A stretch of 13,392 nucleotides of DNA from Baffinella frigidus. Taxonomy: Eukaryota > Cryptophyceae > Cryptomonadales > Baffinellaceae. Position numbers and translations under genes: made by a program. The notes under the pieces are model-generated. The model was given only the letters and a program-made list of their open reading frames with translations. It did not search any database and was not told the origin of the DNA. Positions 6,889 to 13,325 of the stretch are shown in pieces; within the stretch, counting starts at the first letter, position 1, and every line of letters begins with the position of its first letter. The stretch lies in NCBI GenBank assembly GCA_026770585.1, contig MU646499.1:211872-225263 (forward strand), in the 5' to 3' direction.

Positions 6889-7614
6889 TCACACCCCGTC
6901 TACAGCGAACCACAGCTGGTCGTCCCCCTGTCCAGCCGAGGTCACGCACTTGAACTGGTTCTTGAGGATGCTGAGCGCGTAGAGGAGGCGCGACTCGGCG
7001 GCGAACTTGCTCCCGTCCGGGATTTTCGACAGCACGCGCGCGACAGTCGGGCCCTCGCCCGCAGCCTCTCTGAGAGCGCGGATGATCTGCGCATATTTTG
7101 GCGGGGTGATCCCCTCTGGGTGTGACCCCTTCGAGGCGTTCCCCCTTCCTGGCCCATCCCCCCGCGCCTTCTTCTTGGCGACAGGGGCTTCACCCCCCTC
7201 CCCCTCCTCGTCCGTCTTTCTCTTGGCCACGTCAGCGTCCTCCCCCTTTTTGTTCGACTTCTTTCGCACCTTCTGCTTCGTGTCCTCGCTCGGCGCCACC
7301 CGCGTCCACTCCACCTTGACCTCTCTGCACCCGAACTCCGTCACCACATTCTGCAGCGCGGCCTCCACCGCTGCCCCCAGCGCTGACTTCCTCCCGGCCA
7401 GCTCTCTTGTATCGCACCTCAGCGACAGGCTCATTTTCATGAGCGAGCCGGGGTCGGCCGACCCCGGCTCCTCCTGCCCGCGCGCCTCCGCCGGTCCAGC
7501 GCCGCCGCCAACGCTCAGTTGAGCGTGTGGCTGCAACGCCGCCCCCTCTTGCGCCGCCGCATCCCCGCTTGCCTCCGCCTTGACCCCGGGCTGTACTTTG
7601 CGCTTGCCGCTCAT
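6889..7614 (-). CDS. Lysine-rich, probably nuclear protein of unknown family, 241 aa
   Basis: Single-exon minus-strand frame ending in TGA, with strongly GC-ending codons. I start at the ATG at 7614 (G at -3); the open frame extends to 7737 without another ATG and meets an in-frame stop at 7765-7767. Residues 1-58 are Ala/Gly/Glu-rich and likely disordered. Residues 59-107 (from LMKMSLSLRCDTREL) look like a small alpha/beta unit. Residues 113-152 are highly basic, with KQKVRKKSNKK, AKRK and KKKAR, a likely nuclear localisation signal. Residues 170-238 (PPKYAQIIRALREA to LWFAV) look like a compact helical domain closing with a strand, as in winged-helix folds. A chromatin or DNA-binding role is inference only. 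It is head-to-head with the PDZ gene. Confidence 0.8.
   Translation of the reverse strand: MSGKRKVQPGVKAEASGDAAAQEGAALQPHAQLSVGGGAGPAEARGQEEPGSADPGSLMKMSLSLRCDTRELAGRKSALGAAVEAALQNVVTEFGCREVKVEWTRVAPSEDTKQKVRKKSNKKGEDADVAKRKTDEEGEGGEAPVAKKKARGDGPGRGNASKGSHPEGITPPKYAQIIRALREAAGEGPTVARVLSKIPDGSKFAAESRLLYALSILKNQFKCVTSAGQGDDQLWFAVDGV
7445..7470. repeat. Perfect 26-bp palindrome inside the coding sequence
   Basis: GAGCCGGGGTCGG followed by its exact reverse complement. It encodes the EPGSADPGS segment of the basic protein, in its disordered N-terminal part. Confidence 0.8.
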
Positions 7615-8181
7615 GCCCCCGACCTGCTCCTGTCGCGGATGAGCCTGCGGGCAACAGCCTGCACCTGCCGCGCCGGCCAGACGCGTCAACGTCAACCCAG
7701 GAGAACGCTCGCCCGCCCCCCCTCTGCAGCGCTCCACCTTCCCCTGAACCCTGGACCCTGATCCCTATCTCTCCCTCCTTGCCTCTCTCCCCGCTCGTAG
7801 GTGCCGGGCATCAGCTAATCGCTGACGTGCAGGGGAGGCCGCCACTGCCCTCGGGAACCGCGTCCAACCAGCAGCCACCAGCGTGCTCACCTGTTCTCGA
7901 TGTAGACGGGAGGCGAGAGGCAGTCTCTCGACCGTGGGTCCGTCCCAAGAGGGAAGAGGGCCCGCGGAGATGAAGCGTCAGTCCTGGGTGGCTTTCTGGT
8001 AGAGCTAGGACCCTACAGTAGGCGATCCGTAGGGAGATAGGGCCTTCCTACAGAACTCTGGAAACAACAAACAGGTTATTTTCCAGGGTCGGGGGGAACA
8101 TGCTCAGGCGTTGAGACACGCTGTTGACAGACCAGCAGAGCTCGGGGAGTGAGGAGCAGCGCGCGCGGAGCGGCCGGGAAA
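7615..8181. promoter_or_regulatory. Shared upstream region of two divergent genes
   Basis: 567 bases separate the ATG at 7614 (minus) from the ATG at 8182 (plus), so both promoters should lie here. A pyrimidine-rich stretch occupies about 7763-7797. Positions 8004-8053 hold the CTAGGACCCTACAGTAGG / CCGTAGGGAGATAGGGCC palindromic motif. No TATA box or other core element can be identified with confidence. Confidence 0.4.
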
Positions 8182-8460
8182 ATGGACTGGTTCAACTCGC
8201 TGTGTCAGCCCATCAGCACCCACGTTGAAGGGTCGGAAAGATCGGGGGATAGGAATGCAGGGGCGAGGGCGGGGCCCGCCGACAGGGCGGGCCCCGCCGA
8301 CGAATTCATGGCCAGCTGGACGGGGTGCTGCACACCGTCTACGCAGATGGGCATGCACAACAGCCACCATGGCGGTGGTGGGCGCAACGCCCCGCCCGAG
8401 CGCGCAGGGATCGGAATCATCCTCGCGCTCTCACCAGACGGCTCCCTCTACGTCCACACA
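8182..8460 (+). CDS. PDZ-domain protein, exon 1 (N-terminus and first half of PDZ)
   Basis: The ATG at 8182 has a good context (GGGAAAATGG); the frame extends 33 bases upstream only to a GTG. The exon encodes 93 residues and ends in phase 0 at CACACA, with GTCCTC as donor. Residues 1-73 are Gly/Ala-rich and likely disordered, with the near-repeat GPADRAGPAD and a Gly-rich HHGGGG. From about residue 75, AGIGIILALSPDGSLYVHT is the start of a PDZ domain: GIGI is the carboxylate-binding loop (GLGF-type) and SPDGSLYV the following hairpin. PDZ domains bind C-terminal tails and organise protein complexes. The unspliced frame continues open to 8853 but loses PDZ similarity after this point, which supports the splice. 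The downstream gene is incomplete in this window. Confidence 0.75.
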
Positions 8461-8680
8461 GTCCTCTCCCGCCCACCCCCCGCCCTTTTCGTCTTTCGTT
8501 TCGGCTCCCTCGCGCCTCTCTTCACGGGCATATCTCTCCATAACCCCCGCTGTAAGCCGTCCAGCCTAACACCACCGGTTGGCCGTTACGATCGTTGCAA
8601 GCAGCGAGCCACAGCGGTGTTGCATGGCGCTTCCAGCCTGTGGGCGGTGCGGCGGCTGACCGCGCGGGGGGTGGGGGCAG

Positions 8681-8741
8681 GTTTGTCCGGGGAGCAGCTC
8701 AGAGGGTATCCTGGAACCGGGCGACGTGCTGATGAAAATAG
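8681..8741 (+). CDS. PDZ-domain protein, exon 2
   Basis: 61 bases, preceded by GGGGGCAG and followed by GTGCGC. It translates as VCPGSSSEGILEPGDVLMKI plus one base of the next codon. PGSS...G(I/L)LEPGDVLMKI is the central part of a PDZ domain (the segment leading to the conserved GD and the following strand). It starts in phase 0, exactly where exon 1 stopped, and ends in phase 1. The acceptor lacks a pyrimidine tract, but a CTGAC branch-like motif sits about 20 bases upstream. It is in another reading frame from exon 1 in the raw sequence, so splicing is required to join them; the intron is 220 bases. A pair of frameshifts in a decayed gene is the alternative, made unlikely by the GT/AG borders. 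Confidence 0.75.
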
Positions 8742-8767
8742 GTGCGCATGCCCCCCGTGGAGATCCA

Positions 8768-8894
8768 CAAACCTCACGGGAGGACCAAACTGTAAATCCT
8801 TGGTTTTACCTTGGCAGGCCATCTTTTTCGGGGGATTTGCCAAGATAAACTGAAGGTTTTTAAAATCGACGATTTGGTCCTCCTGTGAGGTTTG
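8768..8894. mobile_element. Foldback element, 22-bp TIRs
   Basis: CAAACCTCACGGGAGGACCA at the left pairs with TGGTCCTCCTGTGAGGTTTG at the right; 21 of 22 positions match. A secondary CTTGGCA...TGCCAAG hairpin lies inside. The TIR core GGACCAAA is shared with the elements at 724-852 and 913-1048. Confidence 0.75.
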
Positions 8895-8962
8895 GAGGAT
8901 AATAAGATGGCTCGTTTGCAGAGTTGAGGGTGGAGGGTGGGGGCCTCTCCGACGGAGATTCC

Positions 8963-9142
8963 CCGGAAGGATCTAAACCCGTGGAGTATTCATAATGAAT
9001 ACGATTTTGGTGTATCTTAAGGGTGGAAATAACAAAGTCGTCGATCTAGACTTCATTCAGAGCCTTAAGGTACACCGAAATCAGATCGGAGATCCCCGAA
9101 ATCGTATTCATTATGAATACTCGACGGGATTAGATTCCCCGG
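8963..9142. mobile_element. Foldback element with two nested arm pairs
   Basis: The outer arms pair GAGTATTCATAATGAATACG with CGTATTCATTATGAATACTC, flanked by CCGG...TCTAAACCCG and CGGGATTAGA...CCGG. The inner arms pair GATTTTGGTGTATCTTAAGG with CCTTAAGGTACACCGAAATC (18 of 20). Total about 180 bp, no coding sequence. Confidence 0.75.
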
Positions 9143-9285
9143 AGAGATCAGAGAGTTGAATCACCCGCACTTCAGGCTATCCGGTCTTTATACCAGTGTT
9201 GAAGGTTCAATTAAAATTGATACGGTTACGGACCAGTGACGAGTCACCCGAGCTGCGAACAAAGGGGACCCCAGGGGTCCTCTGG

Positions 9286-9434
9286 CCACCAACCCTCACG
9301 GACTGGGCAAATCGATGATTTTCGATTTTCGATTTCAAGGAAAAATGGCTCCACGGACGCCGGAATCCGGCGGCCTCCAAGGGAAATACGTGACCTCAAA
9401 TTCGACGATTTGCCCATGCTGTGAGGGTTGGTGG
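9286..9434. mobile_element. Foldback element, about 29-bp TIRs
   Basis: The left arm, CCACCAACCCTCACGGACTG, continues GGCAAATCG; the right arm, CGATTTGCCCATGCTGTGAG, continues GGTTGGTGG. They pair except for four central bases. The interior has a CCGGAATCCGG palindrome, a motif also found inside the element at 9575-9733. Confidence 0.75.
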
Positions 9435-9574
9435 GGGGAAACCAGAGACCCAGGTATCAATCGCTTCACTTTCACTAGTATAACCCTTCCGTGTAGTTAC
9501 TTTGCAGACACCCTTGCTTCTATAAAGGGTTACGAGCCTTGAGCAGGTTACGAGCCTGCCACAGGCCCGTTACC

Positions 9575-9733
9575 CCACGCCACGATGACCTGTGTACCAA
9601 CTTGATTGCGTCTTTCTATTATTTATGCACTACTAAAACTATTGTTGTCCGGAATCCGGACTAAGTTGACAGATTTGTGGGTGAATTGACTTTTTAAAAA
9701 TGCCAAGTTGGTACACAGGTCATCGTGGCGTGG
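9575..9733. mobile_element. TIR element, 159 bp, perfect 30-bp ends
   Basis: The left TIR (9575-9604) begins CCACGCCACGATGACCTGTG and the right TIR (9704-9733) is its exact reverse complement over all 30 bases. The interior includes TCCGGAATCCGGA and a TAAGTTGACAGATTTGTGGG segment related to the arm of the element at 6096-6245. No clear target duplication was found. Confidence 0.85.
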
Positions 9734-9935
9734 CCCGAACCAGGAAACCGCAGGGATAATGGGGGCACCTGCAACGGGAGCGGGCCGCCGTGCTTTGGAC
9801 TTGCAGCAACCCCCGCGCGGGGTGGGGTGTACTGTCTAGCTCTGTCCGAGTAGAGTTGGTCGCGCCATGAAATACATTTAGACGTTCAAATGTGTTCGAT
9901 CTGTGCTGAATTCCCTGCTCTTAAACTTAATAGGG

Positions 9936-10079
9936 TAAAGGACTAAAAATGGGGTAGTTGGGCCTACGGTAGGCCGTAGGGTTTTTCGTAGGAGCCCCCC
10001 TAGGCCCCTACGGCCTACCGTAGTCAATACCGTAGCGTAGTCAATACCGTAGGCCTAACTACCCCATTTTTATCCGTTA
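9936..10079. mobile_element. TIR element with CTACGGTAGGCC interior palindromes
   Basis: ACTAAAAATGGGGTAGTTGG at the left pairs with GCCTAACTACCCCATTTTTA at the right, extending inward through GCCTACGGTA / TACCGTAGGC. TAAAGGA and TCCGTTA lie at the outer edges. The interior carries a direct repeat of GTAGTCAATACCGTAG and a CCTACGG/CCGTAGG hairpin. Confidence 0.75.
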
Positions 10080-10202
10080 GCCTATGAAACTGACAATGAC
10101 GCGCCCAGATTTACTCTGACAGATCTAGGCCCACTCGAGGCTGGAAGAGGCAGTATTTTAAATGTAGGGTTGTTAAAATTTAGTACCAGTCACGGGCAAG
10201 GT

Positions 10203-10242
10203 TGGTCACGTAGCTGGGGGAATTCTCCCAGATACGTGACCA
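10203..10242. repeat. Perfect-stem hairpin
   Basis: TGGTCACGTA (10203-10212) pairs exactly with TACGTGACCA (10233-10242); the stem extends inward through GCTGGG/CCCAGA with one or two mismatches around GAATTC. Confidence 0.7.
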
Positions 10243-10439
10243 AACGCCCCTATTTGTGTAAAAATTACTCCACACCTTTTTTTTCTTTCACTTGTAAAAG
10301 AACCCCTCCCTGTTTTAAAATAGTCCCACTTCCATGGGCTGTGGTCATGTTGGGTTCAATAATCGCATCCGGGCTAGTATTTAATTCGAAACAGTATTTC
10401 ATTTAACTGCTCGGCCCAGTGGAGAGTCAAATTTCCGTA

Positions 10440-10600
10440 GCCTAAATCAGGCTAAGGAATTCGCCTGATTAGGATCAGGCTTCGCTGAATTTGTTTGTTT
10501 GGTAGGAGCTGTCAAGTATTTGAATTAAATACTCTCTGCGATTAATTTATTTAATCGCGGTGAGTATTTAATTGAACCCCATCCCGGCGAGTATTTAGTT
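10440..10600. repeat. Run of short hairpins and GAGTATTTAA motifs
   Basis: CCTAAATCAGGC pairs with GCCTGATTAGG at about 10440-10472. Further on, AGTATTT pairs with AAATACT, and GCGATTAA with TTAATCGC. GAGTATTTAATT and GAGTATTTAGTT lie at 10562 and 10592 and are complementary to AATTAAATACTC near 10730. This AT-rich block directly precedes the decoy exon array. Confidence 0.6.
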
Positions 10601-10605
10601 AACAA

Positions 10606-11858
10606 ACTCGCCCCGATCAAATCGCTGTAATCTCTTCTTGCGGTGCAGACAGCGAGGACGTGTTCCGGGCGCCGGCACCAGAAATTAGGCTAACGGCTCC
10701 AATTCCATCCAGACGGGGGGCATTTTAATTAAATACTCGCCCCTACGTACCACGCCAGGGCAGAAGTGGGATTTTCTTACACACTCGTTCGCAATAGATG
10801 GCTCATCCTGGTACACATTCTTATTTAGAAAAATATTGCGGCGGCAAAGAGCTCCAATTCCCAACACTTTTGGCGTGTTTCCCGGCAGAATCAACTTTAC
10901 TTCAAGATCGTGTGGTAAAAATGAAATATCGTCCTAGGACCTGGCGTGGATCGCTCTAATCTAATTTCGGAACAAGACATAATCAGTCCCGCTATCTTAG
11001 GCTCCCCACGCGGAAGGTAAGGGTGTATGTGCTATTTTCGGCATCAAATGATTCTATCTTACGCCTTTTTATCAGGACAGATTCTGGTATGTTCCGAGAT
11101 GAAATCTCTCTTCTCGCGCTGCAGACAGCGGGGCCGTGTTCCGTGCGCCGGGGGTTGTGTACCCACACGGTGGACTACGAACCTTTCATCAAAAGTCAAC
11201 TTATTCTGTGTGCAGTTAACTTCAAAGATTTTCTAATGCAAATTTGGTCACGTTACCGCTAAATCTAGGGGTCCCGAAACCCTCGTAGCCCACCGAGTGG
11301 TGTGGTCATGTTAGGTTCAACAATATTTTCACTCTGGGCATGGTGGTTGTAACAATATCTTCCGTCGCTGCAGACAGCGCGGACATGTTCCGGGCGCCAG
11401 AAATTAGGCTAACGGCTCCAATTCCACACAGGCTGGGAGCATTCTAATTAATTAATCGCCCCTACGTAATCGCTCTAGTCTCTTCTCGCGCGGTGCAGCC
11501 AGCGAGGATGTGTTCCGGGCGCCGTTGTTTCTGTACTGTGGCCATGTCAGCTTCAACAATCTTTTCACTGTGGTCGTGTTGGGTTCAACCATCACTCTGG
11601 TCATGGTGGTTCTGATAATCTCTTCTCGCGCGCTGCAGACAGCGAAGACGTGTTGGTAGTAATACAGGTCTCCCTCCCCTGTTGGGTTGCACAATCTCTT
11701 CTCTCGGTGTGCAGATAGTCATAACGGTCTCTATCCTCTGGCTGCAGACACCGAGGACGTGTGCCATGCGCTGTTGTGTGTGTACGGTGGTCATCTTAGG
11801 TTCAACAATATTTTCACTCTGGGCATGGTGGGTCTAACAATCTGGTGTGACGCCGCAG
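10606..11858 (+). repeat. Array of duplicated exon 3 acceptors and exon starts (seven decoys)
   Basis: Copies of a pyrimidine tract plus CTGCAG followed by ACAGCGAGGACGTGTTCCGG have their first exon-like base at 10649, 11125, 11371, 11499, 11639, 11715 (poor) and 11748; the intact exon begins at 11859. Each decoy keeps about 10-31 bases of exon sequence, then returns to intron. Between copies, TGGTCATGTTAGGTTCAACA and ATTTTCACTCTGGGCATGGT recur at 11303, 11539 and 11789. A second linker (AGAAATTAGGCTAACGGCTC to CGCCCCTACGTA) is shared by the copies at 10649 and 11371. The last four intervals are about 109-140 bases. Confidence 0.85.
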
Positions 11859-11935
11859 ACAGCGAGGACGTGTTCCGGGCGCCGGCGCCCTACGTTGCGG
11901 AGCTACTGCTCGGCAAGCCCGGCACCGTCCTCGAG
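11859..11935 (+). CDS. PDZ-domain protein, exon 3
   Basis: 77 bases between GACGCCGCAG and GTTCCC. The first two bases complete the codon split after exon 2 (G + AC = Asp), giving GDVLMKID, and the exon goes on as SEDVFRAPAPYV, AELLLGKPGTVLE. This is the second half of a PDZ domain: the strand after GD, the long helix (PYVAELLLG) and the turn GKPGT before the last strand. It ends in phase 0. The phase-1 match with exon 2, about 3.1 kb upstream, is the best evidence that both belong to one gene. It is the only copy in the array that continues past the first 31 or so exon bases. Reading on without splicing reaches a TAG at 11969-11971. Confidence 0.75.
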
Positions 11936-12015
11936 GTTCCCAAACCCTTAAAGTGCCGCCCGGGGAATTAGCGCATGGTCCAGCCTCGATTTGGTCCGCC
12001 TCTAAGGGCCGGTGA

Positions 12016-12260
12016 GAGCTGCTGCTCGGCAAGCCCGCCACCGTCCTCGAGCCCCCGCCCCCCCCTCAACCCTCCTACACACGACGGTAGCTACACCAGG
12101 AAGGAGTAGTACCACAGAACGTTCCGGTCGAAGCCCGGCACCCTCTTCGAGGTTCCTAACCCCTTAAACCTAAACCTTAAACCCTAGACCCTAAAGCCCT
12201 AAAAGCTAAATCCTGAATCCTAAAACCTAAACCCGGCAAGCCCAGTCCTGGAGGTTCTAG
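12016..12260 (+). pseudogene. Three decayed copies of the exon 3 end
   Basis: Copy one at 12016-12051 (GAGCTGCTGCTCGGCAAGCC, encoding ELLLGKPATVLE) has lost its GT. Copy two at about 12125-12169 keeps both the exon end and the first intron bases (TCGAGGTTCCTAACCCCTTA). Copy three, about 12233-12260 (CCCGGCAAGCCCAGTCCTGG), carries a small deletion. All lie just inside intron 3. CCCTAAA-like repeat fills the gaps (about 12162-12230). Confidence 0.75.
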
Positions 12261-12288
12261 CGCTGCCCCACCCGGGTTGGCTCGCGGA

Positions 12289-12351
12289 CTCTTCTCAAGT
12301 TGACATGCTGGGTTTCTGGTACGAATCCGTCAACTTTGAGGCGGAGAAGAG
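12289..12351 (+). other. Short protein-like open stretch overlapping an imperfect hairpin
   Basis: CTTCTCAAGTTGAC pairs loosely with GTCAACTTTGAGGCGGAGAAG. One plus frame reads VDMLGFWYESVNFEAEKSPG to a TAG at 12367-12369 and connects upstream in frame to the third exon 3-end copy. It could be an alternative terminal exon or simply a foldback read in a lucky frame. Confidence 0.25.
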
Positions 12352-12454
12352 CCCGGGGGAAGCAAATTAGTGAGCCCGAATAGTATATTCAAACTAACAT
12401 GCTTTCTCCCTGGTGTACCACAACCCCCACACCCCACACCCTTAACCCTACACC

Positions 12455-12560
12455 CTGACCCCTAAACCCTAAACCCTAAACCCTAAACCCTAAACCCTAA
12501 ACCCTAAACCCTAACCCCTAACTCCTAACCCCTAACCCCAAAACCCTAACCCCTAACCCC
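12455..12560. repeat. (CCCTAAA)n interstitial telomere-type array
   Basis: About seven to eight exact CCCTAAA copies (roughly 12460-12514), then CCCCTAA variants. It is Arabidopsis-type telomeric sequence, but lies inside intron 3 with coding sequence on both sides, so it is not a chromosome end. Confidence 0.9.
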
Positions 12561-13135
12561 CTCGGAGCAGCTATGCGACAGGAATACCTCGGAGGAGAAA
12601 GGGCGCGCCCAACCCCAAACCCCAAACCCCTAACCCCTAACCCCTAACCCCTAACCCCTATCCCCTAACCAAAAAAAACGTGACCGAAAAAATCGAGCGC
12701 GCAGCTATGCGTAGTACGGGAGGATCTCGGGGGAGAAGGCGCGCTTCTCTACTTCAGACTGACGCGGAAGTGGACCGACCCTGGCCAGCAACCCCTAACC
12801 CCCAACCCCTAACCACTACTAAAAAAAAAACCTGGCCAAAAAAAACCCTAACCGAAAAAATGGCGCGCGGAGCTATGCGTGCGGCGGGAGCATCTGGGCG
12901 GGGAGGGGGCGCTGCTCTAGTTCCTTCTGACGCGGAACCTCCAACCCCCAACACCTTACCCGTGACCCCCGGGCGCAGCTGAACCCCCACCCCATGCCCC
13001 CTAACCCCCAACCCCTCGCAGCTATGCGGAAACGGACAGACCCTGGCCTGCAACCCCTAACCCCCAACCCCTAACCCCTCCTAAAAAAAATATGTGACCA
13101 AAAAAAAGCCTAACCAAAAAAAAACGCGCGCGCAG
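12561..13135 (+). repeat. Array of duplicated exon 4 acceptors and exons
   Basis: CGCAGCTATGCG-type copies start, after the AG, at 12571, 12705, 12873 and 13022, before the intact exon at 13136. The copy at 12705-12783 has a full open frame (LCVVREDLGGEGALLYFR then LTRKWTDP) but GC instead of GT at the donor. The copy at 12873 has lost the CAG (now GGAG) and hits TAG at 12918-12920. The copy at 13022 joins the exon start directly to its end. The copy at 12571 decays after a few codons. Linkers are CCCCTAAC/CCCCAAC heptamers and A-runs such as CCTAACCGAAAAAATGG. Confidence 0.85.
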
Positions 13136-13214
13136 CTATGCGTGCGGCGGGAGCATCTGGGAGGGGAGGGGGCGCTGCTCTATTTCCGGCTGACTAGGAA
13201 GCGGACAGACCCTG
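13136..13214 (+). CDS. PDZ-domain protein, exon 4 (end of PDZ and beyond)
   Basis: 79 bases between CGCGCGCGCAG and GTGCGC, the same donor hexamer as exon 2. It translates as LCVRREHLGGEGALLYFR, LTRKRTDP plus one base. Joined in phase 0 to exon 3 it gives GTVLELCVRRE, a typical last strand of a PDZ domain, so the domain is complete at about residue 144. What follows is a Gly-containing, strand-like basic segment. It is the last of about five copies and the only one with intact CAG, open frame and GT donor. The gene continues beyond the window in phase 1. Confidence 0.7.
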
Positions 13215-13322
13215 GTGCGCGCCCGCCAACCCCACACCCTGCGCCCTGAACCCTGCACCCCACGCCGCGTTGGTAGAAGTTTGCGGGGGGACGCCCCGCA
13301 CGAAATCAGGGGTGGGGGGTGG

Positions 13323-13325
<3 letters not shown>

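Larger units (their letters stand above)
8742..11858 (+). other. PDZ gene intron 2, about 3.1 kb, filled with foldbacks and decoy acceptors
   Basis: Runs from the GTGCGC donor to GACGCCGCAG. The first half (8768-10079) contains five separate inverted-repeat elements. The second half (10606-11858) contains the array of duplicated exon 3 starts. No independent gene was found inside; short open frames there lack ATG starts or consist of repeat units. Confidence 0.65.

Noticed and set aside
7007-7654. Plus- and minus-strand frames overlapping the basic-protein gene
   Set aside because: Shadows of the GC-rich coding sequence at 6889-7614; Pro/Ser- or Arg/Gly-rich with no domain pattern.
8461-8853. 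Reading exon 1 of the PDZ gene straight through to the stop at 8853
   Set aside because: PDZ similarity ends exactly at 8460 and resumes in another frame at 8681; the intervening translation is Pro/Ser-rich, and the read-through then enters a foldback element.
10170-11794. Small open frames in intron 2 (for example 10170-10406, 11023-11262, 11452-11794)
   Set aside because: Several start at non-ATG codons, and they consist of decoy exon-array units or linkers, with no independent domain.
12680-13067. Open frames on both strands at 12680-12982 and 12754-13067
   Set aside because: They cross exon 4 copies and heptamer linkers in frames other than the PDZ frame; translation is repeat-derived.
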